64,000 nt of DNA from Argentina anserina (Eukaryota > Streptophyta > Magnoliopsida > Rosales > Rosaceae), in contig NC_065873.1 of NCBI RefSeq assembly GCF_933775445.1, forward strand, positions 3,658,001 through 3,722,000. Reading direction: 5' to 3'. The notes beneath the pieces were generated by a model, which was not told where the DNA came from, searched no databases, and saw only the letters and a program-made list of their open reading frames with translations. Position numbers and translations under genes: made by a program. Positions 44,970 through 58,847 of this stretch are shown one piece after another. Positions within the stretch are counted from its first letter, which is position 1. Each line of letters opens with the position of its first letter.

Positions 44970-46804
44970 CTCAAGCGTTGAAATGAGGATACAGGTTGAT
45001 GTTGGACTGAGCCTTCTCCCAAGTAGCATCAGAGGCAAGCAATCCAGACCATTGAACCAGTCATTTTGTCACAAATCTGTTGCCTTTCTTGATGAAAGCC
45101 ATATCCAAAACCTTCTCAGGAATCCACTGAAAAGTTCCATCATCTGCAATTGGAGGAAGTGTGGTCGGAACTTGGTTGTCACCAATCATCTGCTTGAGCA
45201 ATGAAACATGGAACACCGGGTGAAGTTTGGAGTGAGAGGAAAGTTCAAGCTTGTAAGCTACTGCCCAAATTTTAGATTCAATCTGAAATGGTCCATAGAA
45301 GTGGGGACAAAGCTTGAAGGCAGGTCGTTTCACAAGTGACTTTTGTCGATAAGGGTGCAATTTCAGGTACACCTATTCTCCAGCCTGAAATTGGTGCTCA
45401 GTACGGTACTTGTCACTTTGTTGTTTCATCCGGTTCTATGCCAAAGCCATATTAGACTTGATTAGCTGAATCAGTTCTTCTCGGTCTTGCAGGTCACGAT
45501 CCACGACAACCACATTAGTTGTGCCTGGCACATACAAAGACATAGATGGTGGTGGTTTGTCATATAAAGCCTGGTACGGCGTCATCTGAATTGCGGAGTG
45601 ATAAGTGGTGTTATACCACCACTCGGCCCAAGGAAGCAGGGCAACCCAATAAGTGGACAATCAACCACAAAGCATCGAAGGTAATGCTCCAAACAACGAT
45701 TCACAACCTTGGTCTGTCCATCAAACTGTGGATGATACCCTGAACTTCTACACAACTTGGTACCTTGCAGTTTCAAAAACTTCTCCCAAAATTTGTTCAC
45801 AAAGGTTGGGTCACAATCACTTGTAATTGAACTAGTCATTCCATGTAGCCGGAAGATCTCTCGGACAAAAACATTTGCAATATCGGCGGCTGTATAAGGA
45901 TGAGAGATGGCCAGAAAGTGCCCTGACTTGGAGAGCCGATCAACAACCACAAAAATGGCTTTATTTCCCTCCGATGGCGGTAAGCCCTCAATGAAATCCA
46001 CGGAAATGTCAACCCAAACATGATTAGGAACTAGTAAGGGCTAAAGCATACCTGGAGGGGTCACTAATTCAGAGTTCTGGCACTGCCATTGATCACAAGC
46101 TGCCACAAACCTTTTCACATCTTTTCTCATGCCCGGCTAAGAAAAATTTTGAACAAGGCGAAGGTAAGTATGGAGGTACCCGAATGACCCGCGGTCAATG
46201 AAGAGTGAAACTCAGCAAGAATCTTACAACGCCAATCATAAGTAGAGGGAACATATTGCTTACCCTTGTAAAACAAACGGCCATTGTGCTAGTCAAAGTG
46301 CTTCTTCGAGAAAGAATTGTTCTGCAAGACCGTGATAATCTCACTAGCCACTTGATCAATGAGGCAATCATGGTCAATGGCACCTAAACTCTCAAAGAGA
46401 GGAATAGAGACCCTGAGAATGTTGCAAAGCTCCAATTTTTGAGAGAGAGCATCAGCGGCTAAATTGAGAGTGTTGGGGCAATAAACAATCTTGTGGTTGT
46501 AGCCCATCAATTTGTATAGCCATTTATGCTGAGAAGGGGTTAAAATTCGTTGATCCAACATATGTTTAAGAGGTTGGTGATCGGTGATGATGGTGAAGGA
46601 ATTGCCAAGGAGGTAGATGTGAATTTACAGTAGTACCCGTGAGGCCCAGAAAACCCCGCAGTAGTACACAGAGAGAGGTTTGGCGATGAGCCAATAGTGT
46701 TTGATGAATTTACAATAGTACCCTGTCAGGCCCAGAAAACCATGCAAGCCCTTGATAGTCTTTGGCTGAGCCCAATTGACAATGATGTGGACTTTTTCAT
46801 AATC
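44970..46804 (-). pseudogene. Chromovirus pol, 3' part (RT end, RNase H, integrase, chromodomain)
   Basis: On the minus strand: the RT/RNase H junction DYEKVHIIVNWAQPKTIKG (46800), an RNase H end IVYCPNTLNLAADALS (near 46480), integrase catalytic text MDFIEGLPPSEGNKAIF and VVVDRLSKSGHF (46001) through YHPQFDGQTKVVNR (about 45710), and the integrase tail KRPAFKLCPHFYGPFQIESK (45320). A chromodomain ends it (KWLVQWSGLLASDATWE, near 45040). Multiple stops and frameshifts divide it. Chromodomains direct integration toward marked chromatin. Confidence 0.9.
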
Positions 46805-46809
46805 CATTT

Positions 46810-49227
46810 TATAATACTCCGAAATTTAGTATTTAGTATTTAATACTATAAAGTTATATTAATTTAGAATTAATTTAATTTTTCTTTTAATATTTCTCTT
46901 TAGAAACCAATGATGCTAAGGTACATACTTTCAAAGATAAAAAAATATTTTTATAAGTATTAGACCACGATTTGAATACGTTAGCTCATATTCTTGCATA
47001 TACTCGATACTTTGTAATCGAGTTTAAGACTAATACTAATAATATTATATTTTATGCATTATATTAGTATTAGATAGTGCAAATATATTGAAAACCTTAT
47101 GAAAGGAATATACTAAATATCCTTTTATTTTTTAGAATAACACATATAAATGTGTTTTTTATATCTACATATATATATAATCCTTATGTCAATATATTTT
47201 GAACCTAGCTGATTTATTTTTATGTTTTATCCCATCACACTATTTTGTTTTCTTTGTCAACAACCACACTAACTAGCTAGGTCATCACTCAATATTACTT
47301 ATTGAGAATGGTAGGTGAGAATTGAACTTTTGTGTTCCTTCTTGGCTTATTCATAGTTGAGAGTTGCCTCAAGTTTTCTTCACACTTCAAAATCAGAAAT
47401 CATGCAAGTCTAGAGTTCTCTTAGTTGATAGAAAACTCAACCATCCAATATTTCTCAAGCTAAAATTCTAGCATTCACACTCTCTCTTAAATAAGTTTAT
47501 TCTTTACTAAAGTAATCCAACTTTAGATCCACATCAAAACCTTTATTTCACCCCTGAAACTTCAAGGTAAGTACATATTACATCCTTATAATCTTTTATC
47601 TTTTAAGATTTATCAAAGTGCATAACTAATGATAAAATGTAAAAGATCATGTTTTGGTAAGAGTTATATTTTCATATTTTATAATATCTGAGTTTGTCCA
47701 AGGTAATAATATAATTATATTCCTCATGAGAAATTCTTCAATTTAGACTTTTGAATCACTCAAAAATGTTTAGAATTGAAGAAGTTATGGCTAATCAAAG
47801 TTAGAATTGATAAACTTACTGAAAATCTTTTGTAGCACTCACAACTTTAAAAACCTATATCTGACTCATTTCTTAACCATTTTCCACAAACTTTATATCA
47901 AATTAAAGTATAAGACCTCTACTTTTAATCTGGAAAGTTTCAGAAGAAATGATAAAATGTTTGTTACAAGTAGAATATGTAGACATCTAAGATGATAACT
48001 TGATGATCGGTTTCTGCACTGCTACTGTGTTTGAACTTTTTTGGACTCAATGACTTTGAACTGGACTGTATGACTTATCATATTGGATTCCTTACGAAAA
48101 ATCCTTGAACATAGATTCATCACTTGCCTAATTTGGAAGTTTATTGATTAAGTTATCGATACGGAAAGTTGACAAGCTTTGACATTATTATTTGGATGAC
48201 AATTGCTACTTTGGACAAAGATTTTTCTTATTATGAAAGAAATGACTACTAATTTTTCGACTACTAACTAATATTATTTAATTACTTTTAATTTAAAGTA
48301 CATTTACTTTATTTGCACATTTACTTTTAAGTTTATTAACTTTTTTATTTCATGCATACATTGAGTTATTGATAAGTATTAATATCTTGGTGTAAGATTA
48401 TATATATATATATATATTTAGTATTTAAATATTGTCTTAATTACTAAACTTTGTGATATTTTATTGACGTTATAGAGTTGGAGGTGTGAAGCCGGGTGAT
48501 TAGTATTACTCCGTGCTTAAGTGAATTGCTGGTAAAATTATTTTGTGTTTTGTGAGTTAGCCTTGAGCCCTAATCCCTACAGATAGTGCACTATTATACT
48601 CATAGGAGAATTGACCTTGAGTATACATATTTTGGTATTGGCCTCGGTATGCTAAGGCGTATCCATGTTTTGGGTAAACGTGAACCCTAACATGTGACTT
48701 TGTGCTTAATTACCAGTTTTCTTAAAAATTCACACAATTGATTGAATATATTGATACTGATATGTATCTATTCACATAAGTAAGAATTTGTGTGACCAAA
48801 TACACCTGATTCTTGGTACATTTTACTTGGTTGTTCATATTTAAATTTCTCATTAGCCAAATTATTATAAGAATGTATTATGTACTTACTCGGTCTGTGT
48901 TACTCATGATGCTACACAATCTTATTTTCAGGTAATGAGTAGATGTTTGGGGAATGTGATGAATCTACTAAATAAAATGATGGTTTTTCTTCACTTATTA
49001 TTTCAAGACAATAAATGTGAGACTCATGTATCGTCGCTAAATTTCAGTATTTCTAAATCTGTTGTATTGTAAAATAACTCTGATTTTGTTTCCTAATAAA
49101 AGTATTACTCAGACATATAACTTTTCTATCAGTTTTATTGAGGAAATTTTATTAGTTTTAAAGTCACATCTCTAATTCGGGAACCATATTTACATATAAT
49201 AGTGGTCTCGAATTTGGGGGTGTGACA
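46810..49227. repeat. Solo LTR (2.4 kb) nested in the chromovirus RT gene
   Basis: It starts TATAATACTCCG (expected TG) and ends GGGGGTGTGACA, near-inverted ends as in Tekay/Del-type gypsy LTRs. It is flanked by CATTT at 46805-46809 and 49228-49232, a perfect 5-bp duplication. Removing it rejoins the RT text on both sides. No coding region, primer site or second LTR lies inside, so it is a recombined single LTR. AT-rich throughout. Confidence 0.85.
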
Positions 49228-49232
49228 CATTT

Positions 49233-50415
49233 CCACACCTTTTTCCGAGACCACATGTCTCAAATAAGACACCTTTTCTTTAGCAAATGTAGATTAGAGA
49301 GCTTGACTTTAAGATCATTAGCACGTAGTAAATCAAATACAATGCGTATATGAACACAATGACTCTCCATATTCTTGCTATAAATTAAAATATCATCAAA
49401 GAACACCAAAATAAACCTCCGAAGATGCGGCTTGAACAACAAGTTCATCAAAGCTTGAAATGAGGATGGAGCATTAGAGAGACCAAATGGCATAAAAAGG
49501 AACTCATAGTGGCCCTCATGAGTTTGGAAAGCCGTCTTACGGATGTCCTCTGGAAACATACGAATTTGGTGATATCTGGACCTGAGATTAAGCTTGGAAA
49601 AATAACGGGCACTATGTAACACATCAAGAAGCTCATCAACCATCTGAATCGGGATGCGATCTTTGATGGTGATCGAGTTAAACTCATGATAGTCCACGCA
49701 AAAACGCCATGTACCTTCCTTTTTGCGAACCAATAGTACTAAAGAGGAATACAGGCTGCAGCTTTGGCGAATTATGCCTTGCGAAAGCATTTCATTAACT
49801 TGGGCCTCTATTTTAGTCTTTTGTGAGTGAGCATACTTATAGGGTCTCACATTGACTGGGATGGAGTTGAGTTGTAGCTGGATTCGATAAACAATGACCC
49901 GAGAGGGAGTTAGGCCCATTGGGGGTTCAAAAATATCTACAAATGTGGATAAAAGGCTGGTAATAGTGAGGTCCAACTCACCCTCCACCAAGGCATGAAC
50001 ATGAAGTGGGGACTCTATCTGTTCACGTGATATATATTTAAATATGGCTTTATCGTCCATACTGGAGTGCCTAGAGGTTATGTCATGCAAAATGTGATGC
50101 TGCCCATCGACGACAAAGGTCATCACCTTACCCCTGAAATGTCAGCCAATGTATCCTAGTGTATCCAACCATTCTGCGTCGAGGACCAAATCACACCCGA
50201 CAACATGGAGGAGAGGAAGGAATTGGTAAATTGATACCCCTGCATAGTAACGGTAACTTGATGGACTTCATCGGAGGGAGTGACATCATGGCCGGAGGCA
50301 GATGTGAAATGGAGGTTCTTCAGTTGTGTAATTTGCAAACCCAACCGGCCGGCCACTTCCGGGTACAAGAAATTCATCACTGACCCGCAATCAATGAAAA
50401 CACAAATGGGTTAAC
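49233..50415 (-). pseudogene. Chromovirus protease and reverse transcriptase, 5' part
   Basis: The protease text FIDCGSVMNFLYPEVAGRLG runs from about 50400 and RT spans 50126-49260. RT shows RRKEGTWRF-like text, FCVDYHEFNSITIKDRIPI, MPFGLSNAPSSFQALMN and the catalytic FFDDILIYS. RT continues across the solo LTR. A frameshift lies near 50140 and another at the insertion side (49260). The Y of YxDD is F here, a conservative change. Confidence 0.9.
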
Positions 50416-50639
50416 CCATAACAACTCCATCTGGACCTTGGACTGACCTAGTGAGATGCATCACCTCACTGAGGGAGGTGTTGGTGATGGTGTGTAACGG
50501 CAGCTTCAGAAACTCATCCACTACCTCGAGATCTGATTGCTCTGCCTAGTTCTTTTCCGAAGATTGGGCTACCTCCATTGATGCTTCACACTCCACAATA
50601 GCATGAATCGGTTGCTTGCAAATATGATTGCTAGAGTAT

Positions 50640-52076
50640 GATTCAGCACAACGGATACAAAGGTTTCGAGCATGGAAGTAACGTTGCTCGACAATGGAAA
50701 ATGTACGATTCAGGCGATATGTGGTGGAAGGATTGGTGTTTTGATTGGGAGGACAGTAGTTGGTTGTGGAGGAAGAAGGTGAGTTGGTGTTGGAAGAGAC
50801 TGGAGAGAATGAGGAAGTGGTGTTTCAGTTTTGAGATAAGGAAAGATTCGGGGACGGTAAGGTTGGCTCGAACGCAACGTAATATTCTGGTTTCGAAACA
50901 TCGAGCAAGACGTTGCGCCTCGGCAAGTGACTGAGGGTTAAAAGCATTGACCTCATGTAGTATCTCTAGTCATAGCCCTTCAATGAAAATTGGCACAAGC
51001 TCGGACCAGCCCAATACGAAGCACAACAAGATAACTTGGTGAAGCTGGATTTGAAATCTTCAAGAGAAGAGGTCTGTTGGAGGTGAGCTAGGCAGCCCTT
51101 GAATTTTGATTGGTTTCCCGCACCAAATCGACTCAAAATGGCGGCAATGAAGTCAACCCAAGTGGGATTAGGGTGGTGAATCTCGTAAAAATCCATCCAA
51201 ACTGATGCGTCAGGCCCAAAGTGGCCGGCAACCGACTATACACGGTCAAATTCAGGGATATGATTGACACGAATGTACCTTTCCACCATGGCCAACCAGC
51301 CAACGACATCTTCACCGGTAAATCGGGGCAATTCCAACTTGGGGGGGGGGGGGGTGCGGAACATGTTGTGGTGGTGGTGGGTAAGGATATTGCTACGGGG
51401 GGTAAGCATCATTGGGTGGTGGGTAGCCATATGCTTGTGAGGGAGTAAAAAATTGCGGCTATTGCAGATTTTAAGGGGTATTAGCAAGATGAGCTTGTGG
51501 TAGAGTGTGATGGTGGTGTGTGGTGAGGAGATGGCGGCGGGTTAGGACTGAAATCAGTAAGGGAAGGTGTCGTGAAAGACCCAAATTGATAGGGTGTTGT
51601 AGGGAGTTGATTACCAGAAAAAGTTGTGGCCCAGCTAATGGTATGAATATAACCGAAGCGGATAAAGGAGTTGCAATACCTGAGGGTCCGGCGTGGTTTA
51701 CTACAGACGGTGGAGGAGGGTGGGTAGCGTTAACACGCTCATTCAGCAGAGTGTTATGCAGGGCTGCAAATTGGTGGTTCATCCACGTTTGATTCCGGGC
51801 GATGGTCTCGATTGTATGCTGCAGCTAATCATTCTGAGAATGAAGGGAGTCATTCTGGTCTTGGAGGCTGTCTACTGTGGCCTGGAAGGTGGCTAATTGG
51901 TCAGTTGAGATGGAATAAAATGGGGGTCGCTGAGTGGAAGTGGGAGAATTGGTTGGGGCGGGGGAGCGTGGTGGTGTGAGTGCGACTCGTCGAGTAGGGG
52001 TGTTGATGGGTGGAACGTGTCCATCTTGGGAAGAGAGGGAAGGGTGAGGGTTTTGATTCCCATGCATCGAAACCAA
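50640..52076 (-). pseudogene. Chromovirus gag remnant
   Basis: It starts MVSMHGNQNPHPSLSSQDGH at 52076, with a Pro-rich region and gag core text ELPRFTGEDVVGWLAMVERY (about 51340) and IHHPNPTWVDFIAAILSRFG (about 51180). A decayed CCHC-like motif lies near 50650. Frame changes occur several times. A C-run at 51341-51352 lies inside a Pro-coding stretch. Confidence 0.82.
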
Positions 52077-52090
52077 GCTCTAATACCAAT

Positions 52091-52377
52091 TAATGAGGCT
52101 ACAATACTAAAGAAAGGGAAAAATAATAATTAAGAATGATTCATATTCATTGATAGCTCAAACTGGGATGAGGGAATACATATTTAAACTATCAGATGCC
52201 ATAATGCTCCGAGAAACAAACAAAAGAGAAGTATAATGTTGTCTCATACTTACAGCTGGTCCTAGATAACTAGTAATGCGAAAAGGGTGAGCTGCATAAT
52301 TCCATGGGTGTAGAGATCATATTACTAAAGATGACTTGGGCTGCATAATAAGCTGATTAAGAAGAGCAATCGCAACA
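52091..52377 (-). repeat. 5' LTR of minus-strand Ty3/gypsy chromovirus
   Basis: It pairs with 44648-44926. The inner end reads CCTCATTA instead of TCATCA, followed by A and then the primer binding site TGGTATTAGAGC at 52088-52077, a one-base variant of the tRNA-Met site. Confidence 0.92.
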
Positions 52378-52689
52378 GACTTCACCTAGGCCCTAGTCAT
52401 GCCAAAGCAGTTGGCAGTTTGCCCTTAACTCTGCAATAGAACATTATGTCTATTTCTCCTGACCGCCCATATTACATTTGCGTGGAGACCATTTGCCGTA
52501 GTATTAACCATTTGCGTAAATTTTGCTATTATAAAAATACAAACATACATTCCTGTCATTCACAGGTTTCCTTACTGGGTCAGGATTATTCCAAATTTCA
52601 AACCTTTAGCCATTTGGCTGCAAAAATTTAGAAAATAATAAAGCTAGTTGTAGGGGATCTGGGATCATATATACATACATTACCATAAT

Positions 52690-53555
52690 AATTAAATTGA
52701 GAATCCGAAGCTTCTAGACAAGTTGAGAATCCGAGCCAAGTGCGAACTTGGATACGATGAGACTTTAGTCGAACGGTGGGTTGAGTTCGCAGTTGAGAGG
52801 TGTGTCAAAGAGTTGGACATTCGATTATTGTGTATATCTAGTCACTACCAGATAGCCCATAGTGTTTTAAATTCGCAATCTTGGATTAGTTTGAATTTGG
52901 AGAATGTGCAAATGTATGCTTGTTCAGACATTGTTGATGATCGTGTGAACCTGCCCTTATTGAGAACCATGTCCCTGACAGAGGTGCTATTTATGGATGA
53001 TCAGGCTGACCCAGCAATATGGACCATTCCCACATTGATTTCGGGGTGTCCTCGCCTCGAGCATTTGTCAATTCATAGAGGTTTGCTTGGCTACAATGCC
53101 CATCAGCTTGACATTTCGAGTGACAGTCTGAAATCCTTGGAAATTACCTATTGTCATTCCAGGACAGTTGGAAGTTACTGCCAAGAATCTTGAGTCTTTT
53201 AGGTTCTATTCGGATTGCAGTACCTGTCCTGACCATGGCATAATGTACTTGTGGGAATGTGATAGCTTGAAACACGTCGACATCTCTTGCAAGGGGTTGA
53301 AACACCTTCTGTTGCATAATTGCCAAGAAACTATGGAGAGCTCAATTTGCACTCCAAATCTGGAGTATTTTGAGTACGGTGGACATCTGAAGAGCAAGGT
53401 CCATTTTGTGGAACCTCCATCAAATTTATTAAATGCTAGAACCGTATTTTGGGGGCCTCATGGTCATCTGAATATTATTCATCTATGAGAAATTTTCTTG
53501 AAAGTTTTGATTGCTCCAGAAAAGTGGATTTACGTCTTGACGAGGCTGAGGTAAT
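52690..53555 (+). pseudogene. F-box/LRR family remnant 4 (no F-box)
   Basis: An ORF from 52723 to 53193 encodes LDKLRIRAKCE-like text, VERWVEFAVERCVKELDIR, SWISLNLENVQMYAC, SGCPRLEHLSIHRGLLGYN and DSLKSLEITYCHS. A frameshift near 53165 leads into LESFRFYSD, LKHVDISCKGLKHLLLHNC and KVHFVEPPSNLLNA, ending with a splice-donor-like GAGGTAATATA near 53550. The N-terminal F-box is missing; the sequence before 52690 is unrelated. This copy keeps the longest LRR part of the family. Confidence 0.8.
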
Positions 53556-53919
53556 ATATACAATCAATTCTTTTGCTGCTGCTTATGGTGTGTGCTTCTA
53601 ATATGTAACATGACACATAGTTGTTTCCAAACCTAGACTGGATTCCCCGTGCTTTTATCATAAAGCCTTCAAATTACCATAGTAGTCAGGACATGATGTG
53701 TCTATATGACTTAGATTGGTTCAATTTTACTTATCGTTGGTTAATATGAGCATTTAAATTGGATTATCTTACATATTCACTAAAATGCGAAGTGCATGAT
53801 GACATAACATTTTTTTTTTGCGCTTTTCATCTTTATTTACTTGTTATTAATGGCTTGTAGGGTGTCTTAGTACCAGAACATTGCAGAACAGAATGGTCTC
53901 CTCCATTACATAGTATTAA

Positions 53920-54410
53920 GGATTCAAATTTGCTCACCCCCACCTTAAGGGGGTGATATCACCACTCGGTAGAACTCTTCCACGTATAAACATGATCAAC
54001 TAGAGTAAACTATCTCTTGATTATCACAAAATGTACGTGATTAATCTAATATAAATACAATATTATTTCTCATCTCCATGACCTCATCAACTTCTTCCTT
54101 TTGATTGAGGCAATTTTACAGAGAGATCAGAGATGGCAAAATGACCGAGCGAAAATTTTTATAGCATTGGACCCAAACCCCAAATACCTCAATTATCAAA
54201 ATAAACTCAAACTATAATGATTACAATCCTCTACAACAAAAACCACAGAGAAATCTCAAAACCCATTTGTATTTTGTCTTTTATTTGATTTTCTGCTACA
54301 AAAGCCAGTGAACAATTCTTACAGATGAAACAAATAACTATGTTTCGATGGGTTTGCAACGATGGAGAATTCGGGGGCTTTAGTGTGGAGATGAGATTGG
54401 CTAACATTGC

Positions 54411-54454
<44 letters not shown>

Positions 54455-54667
54455 TTGAGTAGAAGGCGAGTATGAAACTAATCGGCTATAGTTGCATATG
54501 TTCAGTTGAGAGAGACAATCATACATTTAAGAAAAGTTTTCTAATAATCAACTTAGGATTATTCATTAACTTAACCATAGTTAGCCCATAATCTAGATTA
54601 TCATACATGGGAGTTATTAATTGGGTGATATCACCCCGTTAAAGGTGGGGGTTAGCAAATTTGAATC
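53920..54667. mobile_element. PIF/Harbinger-like MITE with ~45-bp terminal inverted repeats
   Basis: The left end GATTCAAATTTGCTCACCCC to GGGGGTGATATCACC is mirrored by the right end GGTGATATCACCCCGTTAAA to GCAAATTTGAATC. TAA flanks both sides (53917-53919 and 54668-54670), consistent with a 3-bp Harbinger-type duplication. The interior has no transposase and holds a (GA)n run at 54415-54451. Confidence 0.75.
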
Positions 54668-54769
54668 TAACTGTCCACAATTGGTCAGTTGACCATCCTC
54701 TATTTTCTACTGCTAAAAAGATTGGTCTTTTTTGAAGTTCTTGTTATTAAGATTATTTCTCTTTTGATT

Positions 54770-55040
54770 GAGTGATTTACAAAAAATATTGTAGATGAAT
54801 GTGTATACCTTAAGCAGGTTGGGAGGAATTTTATCTATTTGTCTATTTGATTCTATACGTTGATGATATTTTCCTAGCTAGTACTGATATGAAGTCACTA
54901 AAACCTTCTTATCTAATAATTTTACATGAAGGATCTTGGTGGAGCATCTTTTATTTTAGGGATTGAAATAAAATGAGACAGAAAACAATGCTTATTAGGA
55001 CTCTCATAATGCTTATATTGGTGAGATAATTAGTCATAGA
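54770..55040 (+). pseudogene. Ty1/copia reverse transcriptase fragment
   Basis: In shifting frames the text reads LYVDDIFLASTD, then MKDLGGASFILGIEIK. This is the catalytic region of copia RT. Flanking copia domains and LTRs are absent. Confidence 0.7.
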
Positions 55041-55559
55041 GCCATCTTGGAAGCCATATTTTCATATAAACACACTCCCTTCTTTTTTTCTTTTTTTTTA
55101 ATCTATACCCAATTAGTTATTTCAACATTCCTTATAAGTTTTATTTTTATAATTTTTTTTTTACAGTTTTGCCCTTCTGATTGACAAAGAAAAACATTTT
55201 CTAGATATGAACAATTTTTCCCTTCTGGCTTCACAGTTTTGCCCTTCTGGTTGACTAATCAATTTTTTTTCCTTATATAATCCTTATTTTATGTTGTTGA
55301 CATGAACACACATTCTATATATATATATATATATATGCTCATTTTTGTTTCTAATACAAATTTGTAGTTCTTATCTTTCTTATATGAAGGTAGTGTTTTT
55401 TGAAAGAATTTCATACATATTTTTCTCAATAAAACCAAATGTTACCGCATAATATTGAGAACAAGAGATGCAAGAGGAGGCAATCATGGTACTTCTCATT
55501 GACTCTCCTAGTCATAGTTGAAGAAAGATTATTGAAAGAGAAGAAGAAATTAAGAGATA

Positions 55560-56120
55560 TGAGATCAAGAAATATAACATGATCTGGTAAGTACTTTATA
55601 CGTTATGCTAAAAATTCCTCATCTTCTTTCTAGATAATATTGTCTTCCTTATATGTATATTTGAACAAGACAATGTTGTCTTCCTTATAGGTGTATTTTC
55701 TTATGCTAAAAGTTCCTCATCGTAAGGTACTAGTCATATTTTTTCTAGATTATATTGTCTTTCTTATAGATATATTTTCTTATTCATAGACAATGTTGTC
55801 TTCCTTATATGTATAATTAAACAAGACAATGTTGTCTTCCTTATAGGTATAATTAAACAAGACAATGTTGTCTTACTTGTAGGTTTATTTTCTTATGCTA
55901 AAAGTTCCTCATCGTAAGGTACTGGTCATCTTTTTTTTAGATTATATTGTCTTCCTTATAGGTATATTTTCTTATTCCTAGATAATGTTGTATTTCTTAT
56001 AGGTATAATTAAACACAAGACAAGTTGTCTTCCTTGTAGGTATATTTTCTTATGCTAAAATTTTCTCACTGTAAGGTACTCATCTTTTTTCTAGATAATC
56101 TTATTTTTCTTATAGGTATT
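55560..56120 (+). repeat. Minisatellite with nested dyad unit AAGACAATGTTGTCTT
   Basis: A core near AAGACAATGTTGTCTTCC, then TTATAGGTATA, recurs many times. A longer phrase, TTATGCTAAAAGTTCC followed by TCATCGTAAGGTACT, recurs near 55593, 55694, 55884 and 56052. The core is an inverted repeat (AAGACAA, TG, TTGTCTT), so each unit can pair with itself. Confidence 0.8.
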
Positions 56121-56979
56121 TCTTATTTTACCCAACTCCTAGAGGTTAAGTATATCATCAAGCAACTCATATTAGTTAGGTATATTATAATAAGTATGAT
56201 GGAGTCAAACAAATATTTATGTAATTTTAGTAATAATAATTTATCTATAATGACGGTAGCAATAAATTGAGTTTTAATCATGGAATAATCTCAATCTTTT
56301 TTTATTAGGATTGGGTAAATTAGCATGAAAATCACGATTGTGGTTTTTAATTTGGGTTCATGACATGTTTAGTAAATATTGGCAAAATTAGGTTTTGTTA
56401 TCCACGTCTTAAATTTTTTTTAATTAATAATTTACCTAATAAATAGAGTTTGTTGCAAAATGAAGAGGAGGGTTTAATGTAAAATGGGTCTACCCAAATG
56501 GGTGTATATCTAAATACCCCTATATTGGGGGGGGGGGGGGTGGGGGGGGGGGGCATGCAAGTCTGGTACATGCACATGTATGGACCAATGCTTAATTGAT
56601 AAGGTCACTGAAGAGCAGATAGTAAGGGAGGAAGATCTACGAGGATTGACACAAGGCTAATCGCAGGCCAAAAATGTGATCAGAAAAACACACACACTGA
56701 GTCCAAAAATGTGATCAGAAAAACACACACACTGAGTGTACGCATAGAAGAACCTGAGCAATGGCTTCCATGTAATCAATAGCATACTTAGGTTTTTCTA
56801 TGCACTCCTCACAGTGTCTGAAAGTGTGTTTCTGATCAAACTTATGCTCACAGATTTGGCCCAAATGTTCTAAACTGTAGTTGTGTTAATTCATCATGTT
56901 GTTTAGTTTCTAGAAAAGGAAGGTGTGGAGTAGAAAAATCCTATATAAACCCAACGCGTCATTTCACTAGCGCACTCAA
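56121..56979. other. Non-coding DNA with G-run and a 38-bp tandem repeat
   Basis: A G-rich homopolymer (interrupted by T) lies at 56527-56552. The phrase CCAAAAATGTGATCAG followed by AAAAACACACACACTGAG is repeated at 56668 and 56703. No gene was recognised. Confidence 0.55.
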
Positions 56980-57558
56980 AAAATGAGCAGACGGTTCAAA
57001 TACCTTGCTCTCACAGATGATGCTCTGAACCCATAAACCGCTGCCGCCTTCAAACCTTACTTACCTGACATTATCATTGAGAACATCCTCTCCTTCCTTC
57101 TGTTAAACGGCGGCCCAATCCAACGCTGTTTCGAAGCAGTGGGCAACTCTCTGGCCTTCCTTCCCTATTATTAGTCTCGACGAGGAATGCTTTAGAGAAC
57201 ATGGATGCTTCCTAAGCTTCTTGCACCACTCTCTCCGACAATGCACAAATCAGAGGCACTTGGACAAGTTAAGGATTCGAGCCAATCTCGACTACTGCGA
57301 AAATTTGGTGCGTGAATGGATCGATTTCGCAGTTAAGAGGCGTGTCAAAGAGTTGGAGATTCTTGATTTGGATGTGAGTGATAAATAGCTCAAGAACTTA
57401 GTTACTGCCAAGAATCTTGAATGGTTTACATTCTATTTGGATTGTACGTGTCCTTACCATAGGACTATGTGGCTGTATGAATGTGACATCTTGGAATATT
57501 TGGATATCTATTGCAAGGGGTTGAAACTGCTTTCCATGCATAATTGCCTATAAACTAT

Positions 57559-58746
<1,188 letters not shown>

Positions 58747-58847
58747 AGAAACTATAGAGAAATGGATTAACACTCCGAATCTAGAGATTTTTCAGTTTAG
58801 TGGATATATGAAAGGCAAGGTTCTTTTTTGTAGAAGCTCCGTCAAAC

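Larger units (their letters stand above)
44648..52377 (-). mobile_element. Ty3/gypsy chromovirus, 7.7 kb with nested solo LTR
   Basis: The element is bounded by LTRs of 279 and 287 bp and the 5-bp duplication GACTT. Reading leftwards from 52091 are a primer binding site TGGTATTAGAGC, gag, protease, RT, RNase H, integrase, a chromodomain and a G21 polypurine tract. A 2.4-kb solo LTR interrupts RT. Without that insert the element is about 5.3 kb, a common chromovirus size. Confidence 0.93.

Noticed and set aside
50638..51896. Several plus-strand ORFs at 50.6-51.9 kb
   Set aside because: They are antisense shadows of the chromovirus gag on the minus strand.
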